A DNA stretch of 64,000 nt, taken from the NCBI GenBank assembly GCA_944383785.1, contig CALWQV010000003.1, positions 1 to 64,000 of the forward strand, written 5' to 3'. This stretch comes from an uncultured Enterocloster sp. GTDB taxonomy: Bacteria; Bacillota; Clostridia; Lachnospirales; Lachnospiraceae. Both the position numbers and the translations under genes were made by a program. Below the pieces are notes generated by a model. That model did not search any database. It was not told the DNA's origin and saw only the letters and a program-made list of their open reading frames with translations. Positions 31,394 to 40,093 of this stretch are shown one piece after another. Every line of letters begins with the position of its first letter. The stretch's first letter is position 1.

Positions 31394-32554
31394 ATGGAGT
31401 TTTTGGAGGAAGCGAAACGGCAGTTTGGGGAGCTGATTCTGTCAGAACTTCAGCGGATCGAGCGGATGAAGGAGAGCGGTGCGCCTAAGGATTTTTCCAA
31501 GCTGGAGAAAATTGTGGTGGGCGTGATGCCGGGGGATGGCATCGGCCCCATCATCATGAAGCAGGCATTAAGAGTCCTGGAAACCCTGATGAAGCCGGAG
31601 ATTGAGAGCGGAAAGCTGGAAATCCGCCACATTGAGGGGATGACCATTGAAAACCGGGCGGCTCTCCTGCAAAGCCTGCCGGACAGCGTCTTAGAGCAGG
31701 TGAAGCAGTGCGACGTGCTTTTAAAAGGCCCCATGGTGACGCCCAGGGCGGGAGATCCCTGGCCTAACCTGATTTCCGCCAATAGCATGCTGCGCCGGTC
31801 CTTAGATCTGTACGCCGCGGTGCGGCCCATCAAAATCCCGGAGAAGGGCATCGACTGGACCTTTTTCCGCGAGAATATTGAGGGCGAGTACATCTGGGGC
31901 AACAAGGGAATCCAGGTAAACGAGGATCTGGCGGTGGATTTTAAGGTGCAGACCAGACAGGGAAGCGAGCGCATTGCCCGGGCGGCCTTCGAGTTTGCCA
32001 GAAAGAACGGCAAGAAGAATGTAACCGTTGTGACCAAGGCCAACATCGTGAAGCTGGCGGACGGCAACTTTATCAAGGCGGTGCGCAAGGTAGGGGAAGA
32101 GTACCCGGAGATTGAGATTCAGGAGCGCCTGGTGGACGCCATGGCCGCCAAGATGATGGATCCGGAGTTTAACAAGGGTATCGAGGTCATTGTCCTGCCC
32201 AACCTTTACGGCGATATTGTCACCGATGTGGCGGCTGAGGCCCAGGGCGGGCTGGGAACGGCTTCTTCCTCCAATCTGGGAGATCATTACGCCATGTTTG
32301 AGGCCATTCACGGCACTGCCCCTTATCTGATGAGCCATGGCCGTGGCGAGTACGCGGATCCCAGCTCCTTAATCCGGGCGGTGGGCATGATGCTTGGACA
32401 GATCGGCTATGTGGACCGGAAGAAAAAGCTGGAGGAGGCGATGGAGGTCTGCACGGTGTTGGAGAGAAAGGTGGTAATTACCACCATGCCGGAGGACGCC
32501 AGCACGGAGCAGTTTACGGATTATGTGATCGAGACATTGGAAGAGATGAAGTAA
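31394..32554 (+). CDS. Isocitrate/isopropylmalate-family dehydrogenase
   Basis: A 386-residue beta-decarboxylating dehydrogenase. The family core is visible: GVMPGDGIGPIIMKQALRVL, the substrate region SANSMLRRSLDLYAAVRPIK, FFRENIEGEYIWG, the catalytic Lys/Asp region TVVTKANIVKLADGNF and LPNLYGDIVTDVAAEAQGG, then EAIHGTAPYLMSHG. Isocitrate, isopropylmalate, homoisocitrate and tartrate enzymes share these motifs, so the substrate is not fixed by sequence. Proximity to aconitase-like, PrpF-like and PrpD-like genes makes isocitrate or a homologue likely. It is transcribed alone between a promoter and a terminator. Confidence 0.88.
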   Translation: MEFLEEAKRQFGELILSELQRIERMKESGAPKDFSKLEKIVVGVMPGDGIGPIIMKQALRVLETLMKPEIESGKLEIRHIEGMTIENRAALLQSLPDSVLEQVKQCDVLLKGPMVTPRAGDPWPNLISANSMLRRSLDLYAAVRPIKIPEKGIDWTFFRENIEGEYIWGNKGIQVNEDLAVDFKVQTRQGSERIARAAFEFARKNGKKNVTVVTKANIVKLADGNFIKAVRKVGEEYPEIEIQERLVDAMAAKMMDPEFNKGIEVIVLPNLYGDIVTDVAAEAQGGLGTASSSNLGDHYAMFEAIHGTAPYLMSHGRGEYADPSSLIRAVGMMLGQIGYVDRKKKLEEAMEVCTVLERKVVITTMPEDASTEQFTDYVIETLEEMK

Positions 32555-32583
32555 TCAGAAAAATGGAAAGTTTCAGAAGGGGG

Positions 32584-32613
32584 AGCTGCCTGGGTGGGCG
32601 GCTTTCCTTTTTT
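32584..32613 (+). terminator. Terminator after the dehydrogenase
   Basis: An AGCTGCC / GGCGGCT stem (one G-T pair), then TTTCCTTTTTTG. Confidence 0.75.
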
Positions 32614-32690
32614 GACTATAAGGCAGGTTTACGACAGAAGATTCTTGTGTTATCCTAATAATGTGAAAAAGAACGAAATTTTGGAGCGGT

Positions 32691-33191
32691 ATGCAAGTGA
32701 AAACAATTTATCTGATTGGCGGCCCCATGGGCGTGGGAAAGACTGCCGTGTGCCAGCGGCTGAAGTCAAAATTAGAGAACAGCGTATTTTTGGACGGCGA
32801 CTGGTGCTGGGATTCGCACCCTTTTCAGGTTACGGAGGAAACCAAGAAGATGGTGCTGCGGAATATCTGTTTTCTGCTGAACCAGTTTCTTCGCTGCTCT
32901 GCTTATGATCATGTGATTTTCTGCTGGGTGATGCACCAGCAGGCGATTATCGATGAGATTTTGGCGGGGATTGACACAGCGGGCTGCAAGGTGAAAACAA
33001 TCTCTTTGATCTGCGATGAGCGCTCCTTAAGAGAGCGGCTGGAAAAGGATATTGCGGCAGGTGTCAGAACGGAAGACGTGATTGACCGGGCGGTTTCGCG
33101 GCTGGGCCTATATGGGAAGCTGGACACCCACAAGATTGACACAAGCCGCAGGACATTGGAGGAAATTGCCGGGGAGATTGGGGCTTTATAG
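32691..33191 (+). CDS. P-loop nucleotide kinase-like protein
   Basis: A 166-residue AAA/kinase-fold protein with Walker A GGPMGVGKTA (residues 10-19), an acidic DGDWCW after the second strand, and a lid-like region with SLRERLEKDIAAGVRTEDV. The layout resembles small-molecule kinases of the shikimate/adenylate-kinase group. The substrate is unknown. The start ATG 32691 lies 80 bases after the dehydrogenase terminator with GGAGCGG upstream. Nothing in the context ties it to the neighbouring metabolic genes. Confidence 0.8.
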   Translation: MQVKTIYLIGGPMGVGKTAVCQRLKSKLENSVFLDGDWCWDSHPFQVTEETKKMVLRNICFLLNQFLRCSAYDHVIFCWVMHQQAIIDEILAGIDTAGCKVKTISLICDERSLRERLEKDIAAGVRTEDVIDRAVSRLGLYGKLDTHKIDTSRRTLEEIAGEIGAL

Positions 33192-33272
33192 GACATGGAG
33201 GAAATTTTATGTATGGTTCAGGAAGAGGAGGAAGCAGGGCTGATCAGAATGTATATGCATCCATAAAAACGC

Positions 33273-34145
33273 TTAATCCGTCTCCCGAAAATACTCGTCC
33301 GCCAGCACCGCCTTTATAAACATCTTCACCTGGGGCAGTTCAAAATAGTCATGGCGGTAGAGAATATGGGAGGTACGGGTGAAGGCGGTTCCATCGGGAA
33401 AATGCAGGGGGCGGATGAGGCCGTCAAAGCCTTCTAAGCAGATGGCGGGAAGGATGGCCCAGCCGATGCCCCGGGATACCATGGCCAGACAGCTTCCAAT
33501 GTCGTCGATCCAGAGATTCACGCGGCTTCCATAGCAGCACCGCTCCTGACGCCAGCGTTCAATCTCATCAAAGAAGGCCTGGTCTGTGTGGCGGCCAATG
33601 TAAGGCAGCTGGTTTAATGGAGTATGAGCGTGTTCATTGGCAACCACCAGGCAGACCGGCTCCTCCCGCAGAGTGACGATCCCCTCGTCCCACTGGAAAT
33701 TGCCTCGCACCAGGGCGATGGAAATCTCATTTTCCTTCAGACTGCGGTAAAGGCGGGTGCTCTGCTGGGTGTTGACATGGATATCCACTTTTGGATACTG
33801 AGCCATATAGTTTTTTAATACATCAGGCAGACGGTAGCGGGCATAGTTGACGGATACGCCGATTTTTAAAGTACCGGCCACGTCCCCGGCGATGGAGGCC
33901 AGGTCGATGTGGATTTTCTGCATGGAGGCGGAGATTGCCCGGATATGGGGAAGGATGGTTTCCGCTGCCGGGGTAAAAATAATTCCTTTGCGGGAGCGGA
34001 TGAGCAGGGTGCAGCCCAGCTCCTCCTCTAATTTTTGAATACGCTTTGTAAGAGCGGACTGGGTGGTGAAAAGCTTCCCGGCCGCTTTTGTGATATTTCC
34101 CGTTTGCTCTAACATTTCAAGCATTTCACAGTCTTTTTCATCCAT
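33273..34145 (-). CDS. LysR-type regulator of the tricarboxylate-type operon
   Basis: A 290-residue standard LysR protein: an N-terminal HTH (CEMLEMLEQTGNITKAAGKLFTTQSALTKRIQKLEEELGC) and an effector domain from about residue 90 (GTLKIGVSVNYARYRLPDVLKNY). It is divergent from the PrpF-like gene. A perfect palindrome ATTCCAA-A-TTGGAAT lies between them at the distance typical for a LysR activator site, so it probably responds to a substrate or intermediate of that operon. Confidence 0.9.
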   Translation of the reverse strand: MDEKDCEMLEMLEQTGNITKAAGKLFTTQSALTKRIQKLEEELGCTLLIRSRKGIIFTPAAETILPHIRAISASMQKIHIDLASIAGDVAGTLKIGVSVNYARYRLPDVLKNYMAQYPKVDIHVNTQQSTRLYRSLKENEISIALVRGNFQWDEGIVTLREEPVCLVVANEHAHTPLNQLPYIGRHTDQAFFDEIERWRQERCCYGSRVNLWIDDIGSCLAMVSRGIGWAILPAICLEGFDGLIRPLHFPDGTAFTRTSHILYRHDYFELPQVKMFIKAVLADEYFRETD

Positions 34146-34180
34146 TTCTTTTGAATCCCCCTTTTTATTACAAGAAAATC

Positions 34181-34247
34181 ATTCCAAATTGGAATTGAAT
34201 TTAATGAAATTATACAATTTTACAGAATGATAATCAAGAGGTATATT
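34181..34247 (+). promoter_or_regulatory. LysR operator and promoter of the PrpF-transporter-aconitase operon
   Basis: The 15-bp palindrome at 34181-34195 contains a T-N11-A motif. A promoter follows: TTTACA 34219-34224, 17 bp, TATATT 34242-34247. With transcription starting near 34254, the palindrome is centred near -66, the classic LysR recognition-site position. Confidence 0.6.
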
Positions 34248-34310
34248 AGGGTTAGAAAGAAAAACGGGAGATTAATCCCAAAAGAGTGAAGGAAAAGGAG
34301 GAAACAGACT

Positions 34311-35435
34311 ATGTATATGACCAAATACCCCTGTGTTTACATGAGAGGCGGCACCAGTAAGGCCGTATTTTTCCACGAGAAGGATCTTCCCGAGGACCGC
34401 AGCAAATGGGATGAGATTTTCTTGAAGGTAATGGGAACCCCGGATGTAAAGCAGATCGACGGCATGGGAGGAACCGTTTCTTCTACCAGTAAGATCGCCG
34501 TTATTTCCCCCTCTGACCGTGAGGATGTGGATGTAAACTATACCTTCCGCCAGGTGGATATTGTGATTCCCAGAGTGGATGGAAGCGCCAACTGCGGAAA
34601 TATTTCCTCCGCCGTAGGCCCCTTCGCCATCGATGAAGGTCTGGTTCCCGCCGTAGAGCCCATCACGGTGGTTCGGATTTTAAATACCAACACCAACAAG
34701 ATCATTGAGGAGCATGTGCGGGTAAAGGACGGAAAGGCTATGGTTCACGGGGATGAGGTGATTAAAGGCGTTCCCGGCACCGGCTCCCGCATCGATATGT
34801 ATTTTGAGGATCCGGCTGGCTCAAAGACGGGAAAACTGTTCCCCACCGGACAGAAGAAGGAGATTTTCGACGTTCCCGGCTACGGCCCGGCGGAGGTGAC
34901 GGTTTTAGACTGCTCTAATCCTATGGTATTTATCAAGGCTTCCGACCTGGGAATTAAAGGGACGGAGCTGGTGGAGTTAAACCAGAACAAGGATGTGATG
35001 GAGCACATTGAGCGTATCCGGGGGATGGCTGCCGTTAAGTGCGGTTTTGTGGAGAACTGGGAGGATGCCAGAACGAAATCCACCTCCGCGCCTAAGGTTT
35101 CCATTATCTCCGCTCCCCAGGATTATGTGGATATGGATGGAAATACGGTGAAGGCGGAGGATATGGACATCTGCGTGCGCGCCATTTCCGTAGGAGCCCT
35201 TCACAAGGCCTATCCCATGACCGTGGCCGTGGGAACCGGCGCGGCGGCGAGGATTCCCGGAACCATCGTTTATGAGACGGCGGTGAACGATAAGAACAGC
35301 GATATTATCCGCCTGGGACATTCCAGCGGCATTACCGAGGTGGACATCAAGATGGACGGCGAGAAGGTCTTAAAGGGCGGCGTGACCCGGACGGCCAGAC
35401 GGATTATGGACGGCTATGTATACGTAAGAGATTAA
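34311..35435 (+). CDS. PrpF-family isomerase (aconitate / 4-oxalomesaconate-type)
   Basis: A 374-residue PrpF-family protein with the diaminopimelate-epimerase-like fold. Family signatures are the N-terminal YMRGGTSKAVFFHEKDLP, QIDGMGGTVSSTSKIAVI, DGSANCGNISSAVGPFAI and VTRTARRIMDGYVYV at the end. Known members move a double bond: 2-methylaconitate isomerase, aconitate delta-isomerase and 4-oxalomesaconate tautomerase (GalD). It is the first gene of an operon with a carrier, a lactonase, an aconitase-like hydratase and an MmgE/PrpD protein, so an aconitate-type substrate is the best guess. Confidence 0.88.
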   Translation: MYMTKYPCVYMRGGTSKAVFFHEKDLPEDRSKWDEIFLKVMGTPDVKQIDGMGGTVSSTSKIAVISPSDREDVDVNYTFRQVDIVIPRVDGSANCGNISSAVGPFAIDEGLVPAVEPITVVRILNTNTNKIIEEHVRVKDGKAMVHGDEVIKGVPGTGSRIDMYFEDPAGSKTGKLFPTGQKKEIFDVPGYGPAEVTVLDCSNPMVFIKASDLGIKGTELVELNQNKDVMEHIERIRGMAAVKCGFVENWEDARTKSTSAPKVSIISAPQDYVDMDGNTVKAEDMDICVRAISVGALHKAYPMTVAVGTGAAARIPGTIVYETAVNDKNSDIIRLGHSSGITEVDIKMDGEKVLKGGVTRTARRIMDGYVYVRD

Positions 35436-35460
35436 AGAAGAGGGAGTAGGAGGTTTGATT

Positions 35461-36714
35461 ATGGGAATGCAGATTTTAGCCCTGGCCTGTTTGATCGGCG
35501 CCATCGTATTGGGCTTTGTGAAAAAGGTAAATGTGGGAATCGTATGTCTGGGCCTGGCTTTGATTTTGGGTAAGATCGGAGGGATTTCCGACGGAGATAT
35601 CTACGCCGGATTCCCCTACAAGCTGTTTTGCACACTGCTTGGCACTATGCTGTTTTTCAGCCTGCTGCAGCAGAACGGAACCCTGGAGAAAATTTCCCAG
35701 AAGCTGATCGGTCTTTGCGGAAAGAACACCTTCCTGGTGCCGGTAATTATCTATATCGTCAGCTATCTGCTGTCTGCCGCGGGCCCCGGAGCCATCAGCG
35801 TGCAGTCCGTAACCGTGCTCTTTGCCGTTTCCCTGGCAGTGCAGATGAATGCCAGCCCCGTGCTTATGGGCGCCATGGCCATCCTGGGAGCGGTGGGAGG
35901 AACCGCTTCCCCCATCGCCCTGACCGGAATTATCGTGGAAGAGCTGCTGCTGGAAATGGATATTACCGGCATGGGGATGCCGATTTTCCTGGGCGTCAGC
36001 CTTGCCAACTTCACCTGCGCGGTAGTGACCTATGTGGTTCTGGGCGGCTATAAGATCCGCCAGGCTCCGGGCACGGCTCAGAAAACAGTGGAAAAATTTG
36101 ACGGAAAGCAGATTATGAGCCTGATCGCCATTCTGGTAATGGTGGTGCTGGTGGTAGGATTTGCTTTTGATGTGGGCCTGGTGTGCCTGACTCTGGCCCT
36201 GATCCTGATTCTTTTGGGCGCGGCGGATGAGAAGAAGGCGATCAAGATGATCCCCTGGGGCACCCTGCTTTTAATCGCGGGCGTATCCGTCCTGATGAGC
36301 ATCACAGAAACCCTGGGCGGAATCCAGCTCTTGAGCGATATCCTGGCTTCCTTTATGAATACCCGCACCGCCGCGCCTCTGATGGGACTGACCGGCGGAA
36401 TCATGTCCTGGTTCTCCAGCGCCAACGGCGTGGTATTCCCCACCTTGATTCCCACGGTTCCCGATGTGGCCGCCCAGGTAGGCGGAGCCTCCATTGTCCA
36501 GATGACGGCGGCCATCGTCTGCAGCGCTACGGTGGCGGGAATCAGCCCCATGTCTACCGGAGGAAGCCTGGTTATGGCAGGCTATGCCCAGGAGACGGGC
36601 TGTGACGACAAGGAGCAGCAGAAGGTATTCGGCCAGCTGTTCTTAGTATCCGCAGGCTGCGTGCTGGTTGTATTTGTTCTGACCTTTGTGGGGCTGTTGT
36701 CTCTGGTTGGATGA
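35461..36714 (+). CDS. Organic-acid transporter (SLC13/MatC-like)
   Basis: A 417-residue integral membrane protein with about ten to twelve spans. It has the N-terminal dicarboxylate-carrier pattern (LACLIGAIVLGFVKKVNVGIVCLGLALILG) and Gly/Ala/Ser-rich re-entrant segments (AAGPGAISVQSVTVLFAVSL; SPMSTGGSLVMAGYA). This fits ion-transporter-superfamily carriers of di- and tricarboxylates. I start at ATG 35461 with AGGAGG eight bases upstream; TTG 35455 is also in frame. It probably brings in the acid degraded by the operon. Confidence 0.85.
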   Translation: MGMQILALACLIGAIVLGFVKKVNVGIVCLGLALILGKIGGISDGDIYAGFPYKLFCTLLGTMLFFSLLQQNGTLEKISQKLIGLCGKNTFLVPVIIYIVSYLLSAAGPGAISVQSVTVLFAVSLAVQMNASPVLMGAMAILGAVGGTASPIALTGIIVEELLLEMDITGMGMPIFLGVSLANFTCAVVTYVVLGGYKIRQAPGTAQKTVEKFDGKQIMSLIAILVMVVLVVGFAFDVGLVCLTLALILILLGAADEKKAIKMIPWGTLLLIAGVSVLMSITETLGGIQLLSDILASFMNTRTAAPLMGLTGGIMSWFSSANGVVFPTLIPTVPDVAAQVGGASIVQMTAAIVCSATVAGISPMSTGGSLVMAGYAQETGCDDKEQQKVFGQLFLVSAGCVLVVFVLTFVGLLSLVG

Positions 36715-36744
36715 TTGGAATGAGAGAGAAGGAGGAGCGCGAAT

Positions 36745-37794
36745 ATGAGCGTATATGCATACATAGGCTGCCGCACCACAAAGGAGCGAAACGCCAGGGG
36801 AAAGGGAATTAGCGTCTATTCGGTGGAGAAGGGCAGATGGGAGCTTTTGCAGCTTTTAGAGGGGGAGGTCAATCCCTCCTACCTCTGCCTGAATGAGGCT
36901 CAGAACCGTCTTTATGCCATCCACGGGGATTTCTGTCAGGTAAGCTCATACGAAATCCATGAGGATGGAACTATTTCCTCTATCAATACGGTGGACACCC
37001 ACGGGACCAATCCCGTCCATCTGACCCTGGATCCTACGGGAAAATGGCTTTTCGTGGCCAATCTCCAGACCGGCGGCGTATCCGTGATACCCGTAAATGA
37101 GGACGGTTCCCTGGGGCATATTAAGGAATTGAAATTCATATCCGGAAACGGAGGCCCAGGCTATATTTCCCATCCCCACCAGGTGAAGCTGGATGGCAGC
37201 GGCAGATGGCTTCTGGTGCCATCCCAGGGAAGGCTTCAGGGTATAGGAAAGATTACGGTTTTTGAGGTTGATTCCAAGGAGGGAGATCTGCGGGAGCACT
37301 TTGTGGCCAAGGCCAGAACCGGGGCGGAGCCCAGGCACTGCGTATTCCATCCCAATAACCGGTTCTGCTATGTACTGAATGAGAAGGACAGCACGGCGGC
37401 CCTTTACTACTTCGATGAGGAAAAGGGAACACTTGAAGGCAAACAGATCCTTATGACCATTCCTGAAGATTACACCGGGGACGGCTGGGCCAGCGCCATT
37501 GACATTGACCCGGCTGGGCGGTTCCTCTATGTGTCCAACCGCAAGCATGACAGCGTGACGGTATTTACCCTAGATCAGGAAAACGGCCGTATGAGCTGGC
37601 TGCAGAACATTGCTACCGAAGGGGTTCAGCCCCGCTTTATCACCGTAAGTCCTGATGGAAGCCAGCTTCTGGCGGCCAACGAGCTTTCCGATACCATCCG
37701 TGTTTTTGACGTGGAAGAAGACGGACATCTGGCATACAGCGGCGTTACCGTAGCCACTGAGAGCCCGGTGTGCGCGGTTTTTAAAACGAAATAA
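36745..37794 (+). CDS. Lactonase family protein (seven-bladed beta-propeller)
   Basis: A 349-residue protein of the family that includes 6-phosphogluconolactonase (Pgl type) and fungal carboxymuconate cyclase. Repeats about 45 residues long are visible, for example THGTNPVHLTLDPTGKWLFVAN, GAEPRHCVFHPNNRFCYVLNE, GWASAIDIDPAGRFLYVSNR and GVQPRFITVSPDGSQLLAAN. No signal peptide, so cytoplasmic. In this operon a role on a lactone of a carboxylated acid is more plausible than a pentose-phosphate role; that is inference. Confidence 0.88.
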   Translation: MSVYAYIGCRTTKERNARGKGISVYSVEKGRWELLQLLEGEVNPSYLCLNEAQNRLYAIHGDFCQVSSYEIHEDGTISSINTVDTHGTNPVHLTLDPTGKWLFVANLQTGGVSVIPVNEDGSLGHIKELKFISGNGGPGYISHPHQVKLDGSGRWLLVPSQGRLQGIGKITVFEVDSKEGDLREHFVAKARTGAEPRHCVFHPNNRFCYVLNEKDSTAALYYFDEEKGTLEGKQILMTIPEDYTGDGWASAIDIDPAGRFLYVSNRKHDSVTVFTLDQENGRMSWLQNIATEGVQPRFITVSPDGSQLLAANELSDTIRVFDVEEDGHLAYSGVTVATESPVCAVFKTK

Positions 37795-37808
37795 AAAAGG
37801 AGAAATGA

Positions 37809-40082
37809 ATGATGGTTACACTGCATAAAGGCCCCCATTATATCATAGACAACAGCCGCATCGCGGCCCCTGGCGAGCCGGGACTGACCCCGCCTGAGGA
37901 GGCGAAGAAGCAGACCCTCACCTACCAGGTGCTGGAGAAGCACAACCACTCCGAAAATATGGAGCATCTGCAGATCAAGTTTGACTGCATGGGCGTTTAC
38001 GATAATACTTATGTGGGAATCCTCCAGACCGCCTACGCCAGCGGCTTAAAGGAATTTCCCATGCCCTGCGTCTTTACCAACTGCCATAACTGCCTCTGCG
38101 CCGTAGGCGGAACCATCAACACCGACGTCCATAAGTACGCCGAGAGCGCCTGCGTGAAGTCCGGCGGCATTTTCGTTCCCCCTCACGAGGCGGTGATTCA
38201 CCAGTACATGCGGGAAATGATGATCAATTCCGGCGACATGGCCATTGTCTCCGACTCCCATACCCGTTACGGCACTCAGGGTTCCGTGTCCATCGGCGAG
38301 GGCGGCCCGGAACTGGCGAAGGCTATGCTGGGAAAATACTATGAGATCGACTATCCCCAGGTGATCGCCGTGTACTTAACCGGCGCTCCCAAGCCCTGGG
38401 TAGGCCCCATGGACGTGGCGCTGAGCCTCATCGGGGCGGTATTTAAGAATAATTTCGTGAAGAATAAGGTTCTGGAGTTTGTGGGCCCCGGCGTGAAGAG
38501 CCTGTCCATGGATTTTAGAAACGGCATCGACACCATGACCACCGAGTCCGCCTGCCTTTCCTCCGTGTGGGTGACCGATGAGAACACCAGGGAGTATTTT
38601 GAGGTTCACGGCCGTCCCCAGGGTTATCAGAAAATGGAGCCCGGAAGCCAGGCCCTCTACGACGGCATCGTGGAAATCAACCTGGATACGGTGGTTCCCA
38701 TGATCGCCCTGCCCTTCCATCCCAGCAACGCTTATCCCCTGGCGGATGTGATCGCCGACCCGGAGAAGTATCTTGGCATGGTAGAGGAAGAGGCTAAGAG
38801 GGTGTTTGAAAACAATAAGGATATCCACCTGGATTTAAAGTCCAAGATCATAAACGGCAAAATCAAGGTAGACCAGGCCGCCATCGCGGGCTGCGCCGCC
38901 GGTTCCTTTGAGAATATATGCGCGGTGGACGCCATTGCCAAAAAGGAGAACCGGGGGCTTGGCACGTTCCCCTTGAATATTTACCCGGCATCCCAGCCCA
39001 TTATGTACGAGCTGAACCGCGTCGGGGTGCTCAACGACCTGATGAACTACGGCGTTCGGGTAAAGACCGCCTTCTGCGGCCCCTGCTTCGGCGCTTCCGA
39101 TGCTCCCGGAAACAACGATTTCTGCATCCGCCACAGCACCCGCAACTTCCCCAACCGGGAGGGCTCTAACCCGGCAACGGGACAGATCGCTTCCGTAGCC
39201 CTGATGGATTCCAAGTCCATTGCCGCCACTGCCTTTAACGGCGGTTATCTGACCTCGGCGGAGGATGTGCAGGTGGAGTACGAGATCCCGGCCTACCATT
39301 TCAATCATCATATTTATGATAATATTGTGTACAATGGCTTTGGAAAGGCAAAGCCTGAGACGGAGCTGGTTTACGGCCCCTCCATCAAGGACTGGCCTAA
39401 GATGGCTCCCCTTACCGACAATCTGCTGTTAAAGGTAGCCAGTGTCATCCGGGATGAGGTGACCACCACTGATGAGCTGATTCCCTCCGGCGAGACGGCT
39501 TCCTACCGCTCCAATCCCTACAAGATTTCCGAGTACACCTTAATCCGCAAGGATCCAGCTTATGTGGGCAACGCCAAGGCCATCCAGGCATATGAGACTG
39601 CCCGCAGAAATGGGGACGCATCCAAGGCGGCAGAGGTTTACGAGGTACTGAAGGCAGTGGGAATCGAGGAACCTGCCGAAGAGCTGGCAAAGACCACCGG
39701 AATCGGCTCTGTGCTCTACGCCAAACGGCCCGGCGACGGTTCAGCCAGAGAGTACGCCGCCAGCTGTCAGAAGGTGCTGGGAGGCCTGGCAAATATCTGT
39801 ATTGAGTATGCCACCAAGCGTTACCGCAGTAACTGCGTCAACTGGGGCATCCTGCCCTTTACCTGCCCGGATGAGGAGATCGATCTGGCGGTAGGCGAAT
39901 ACCTTTACCTGCCGGGAATCCGCAGGGAGGTAGAAGAGGGAGCTACTGAGATTACGGCAAAGGTGATCGGAACCGATGGAAGCGTTAGGGACTTAAAGCT
40001 GAATCTGCCGGGAGTTAGCGAGGCGGAGAAGCAGGTGCTCCTTGCAGGCAGCCTGATTAATTTCTACAAGCAGGACCAGTAA
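37809..40082 (+). CDS. Aconitase-family hydratase
   Basis: A 757-residue aconitase-superfamily enzyme that would hydrate or dehydrate a tricarboxylate using a [4Fe-4S] cluster. Visible parts are IVSDSHTRYGTQGSVSIGEGGPELA (active-site His and cluster approach), DTMTTESACLSSVW, KTAFCGPCFGASDAPGNND (CxxC cluster ligands), and a C-terminal swivel-like part. It is a single-chain bacterial subtype unlike the short LeuC or the 900-residue AcnA. The start is ATG 37809 or 37812, directly after AGGAG. The true substrate could be citrate/isocitrate, a methyl derivative or 4-oxalomesaconate. Confidence 0.85.
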   Translation: MMVTLHKGPHYIIDNSRIAAPGEPGLTPPEEAKKQTLTYQVLEKHNHSENMEHLQIKFDCMGVYDNTYVGILQTAYASGLKEFPMPCVFTNCHNCLCAVGGTINTDVHKYAESACVKSGGIFVPPHEAVIHQYMREMMINSGDMAIVSDSHTRYGTQGSVSIGEGGPELAKAMLGKYYEIDYPQVIAVYLTGAPKPWVGPMDVALSLIGAVFKNNFVKNKVLEFVGPGVKSLSMDFRNGIDTMTTESACLSSVWVTDENTREYFEVHGRPQGYQKMEPGSQALYDGIVEINLDTVVPMIALPFHPSNAYPLADVIADPEKYLGMVEEEAKRVFENNKDIHLDLKSKIINGKIKVDQAAIAGCAAGSFENICAVDAIAKKENRGLGTFPLNIYPASQPIMYELNRVGVLNDLMNYGVRVKTAFCGPCFGASDAPGNNDFCIRHSTRNFPNREGSNPATGQIASVALMDSKSIAATAFNGGYLTSAEDVQVEYEIPAYHFNHHIYDNIVYNGFGKAKPETELVYGPSIKDWPKMAPLTDNLLLKVASVIRDEVTTTDELIPSGETASYRSNPYKISEYTLIRKDPAYVGNAKAIQAYETARRNGDASKAAEVYEVLKAVGIEEPAEELAKTTGIGSVLYAKRPGDGSAREYAASCQKVLGGLANICIEYATKRYRSNCVNWGILPFTCPDEEIDLAVGEYLYLPGIRREVEEGATEITAKVIGTDGSVRDLKLNLPGVSEAEKQVLLAGSLINFYKQDQ

Positions 40083-40093
40083 AAGGAGATTAT

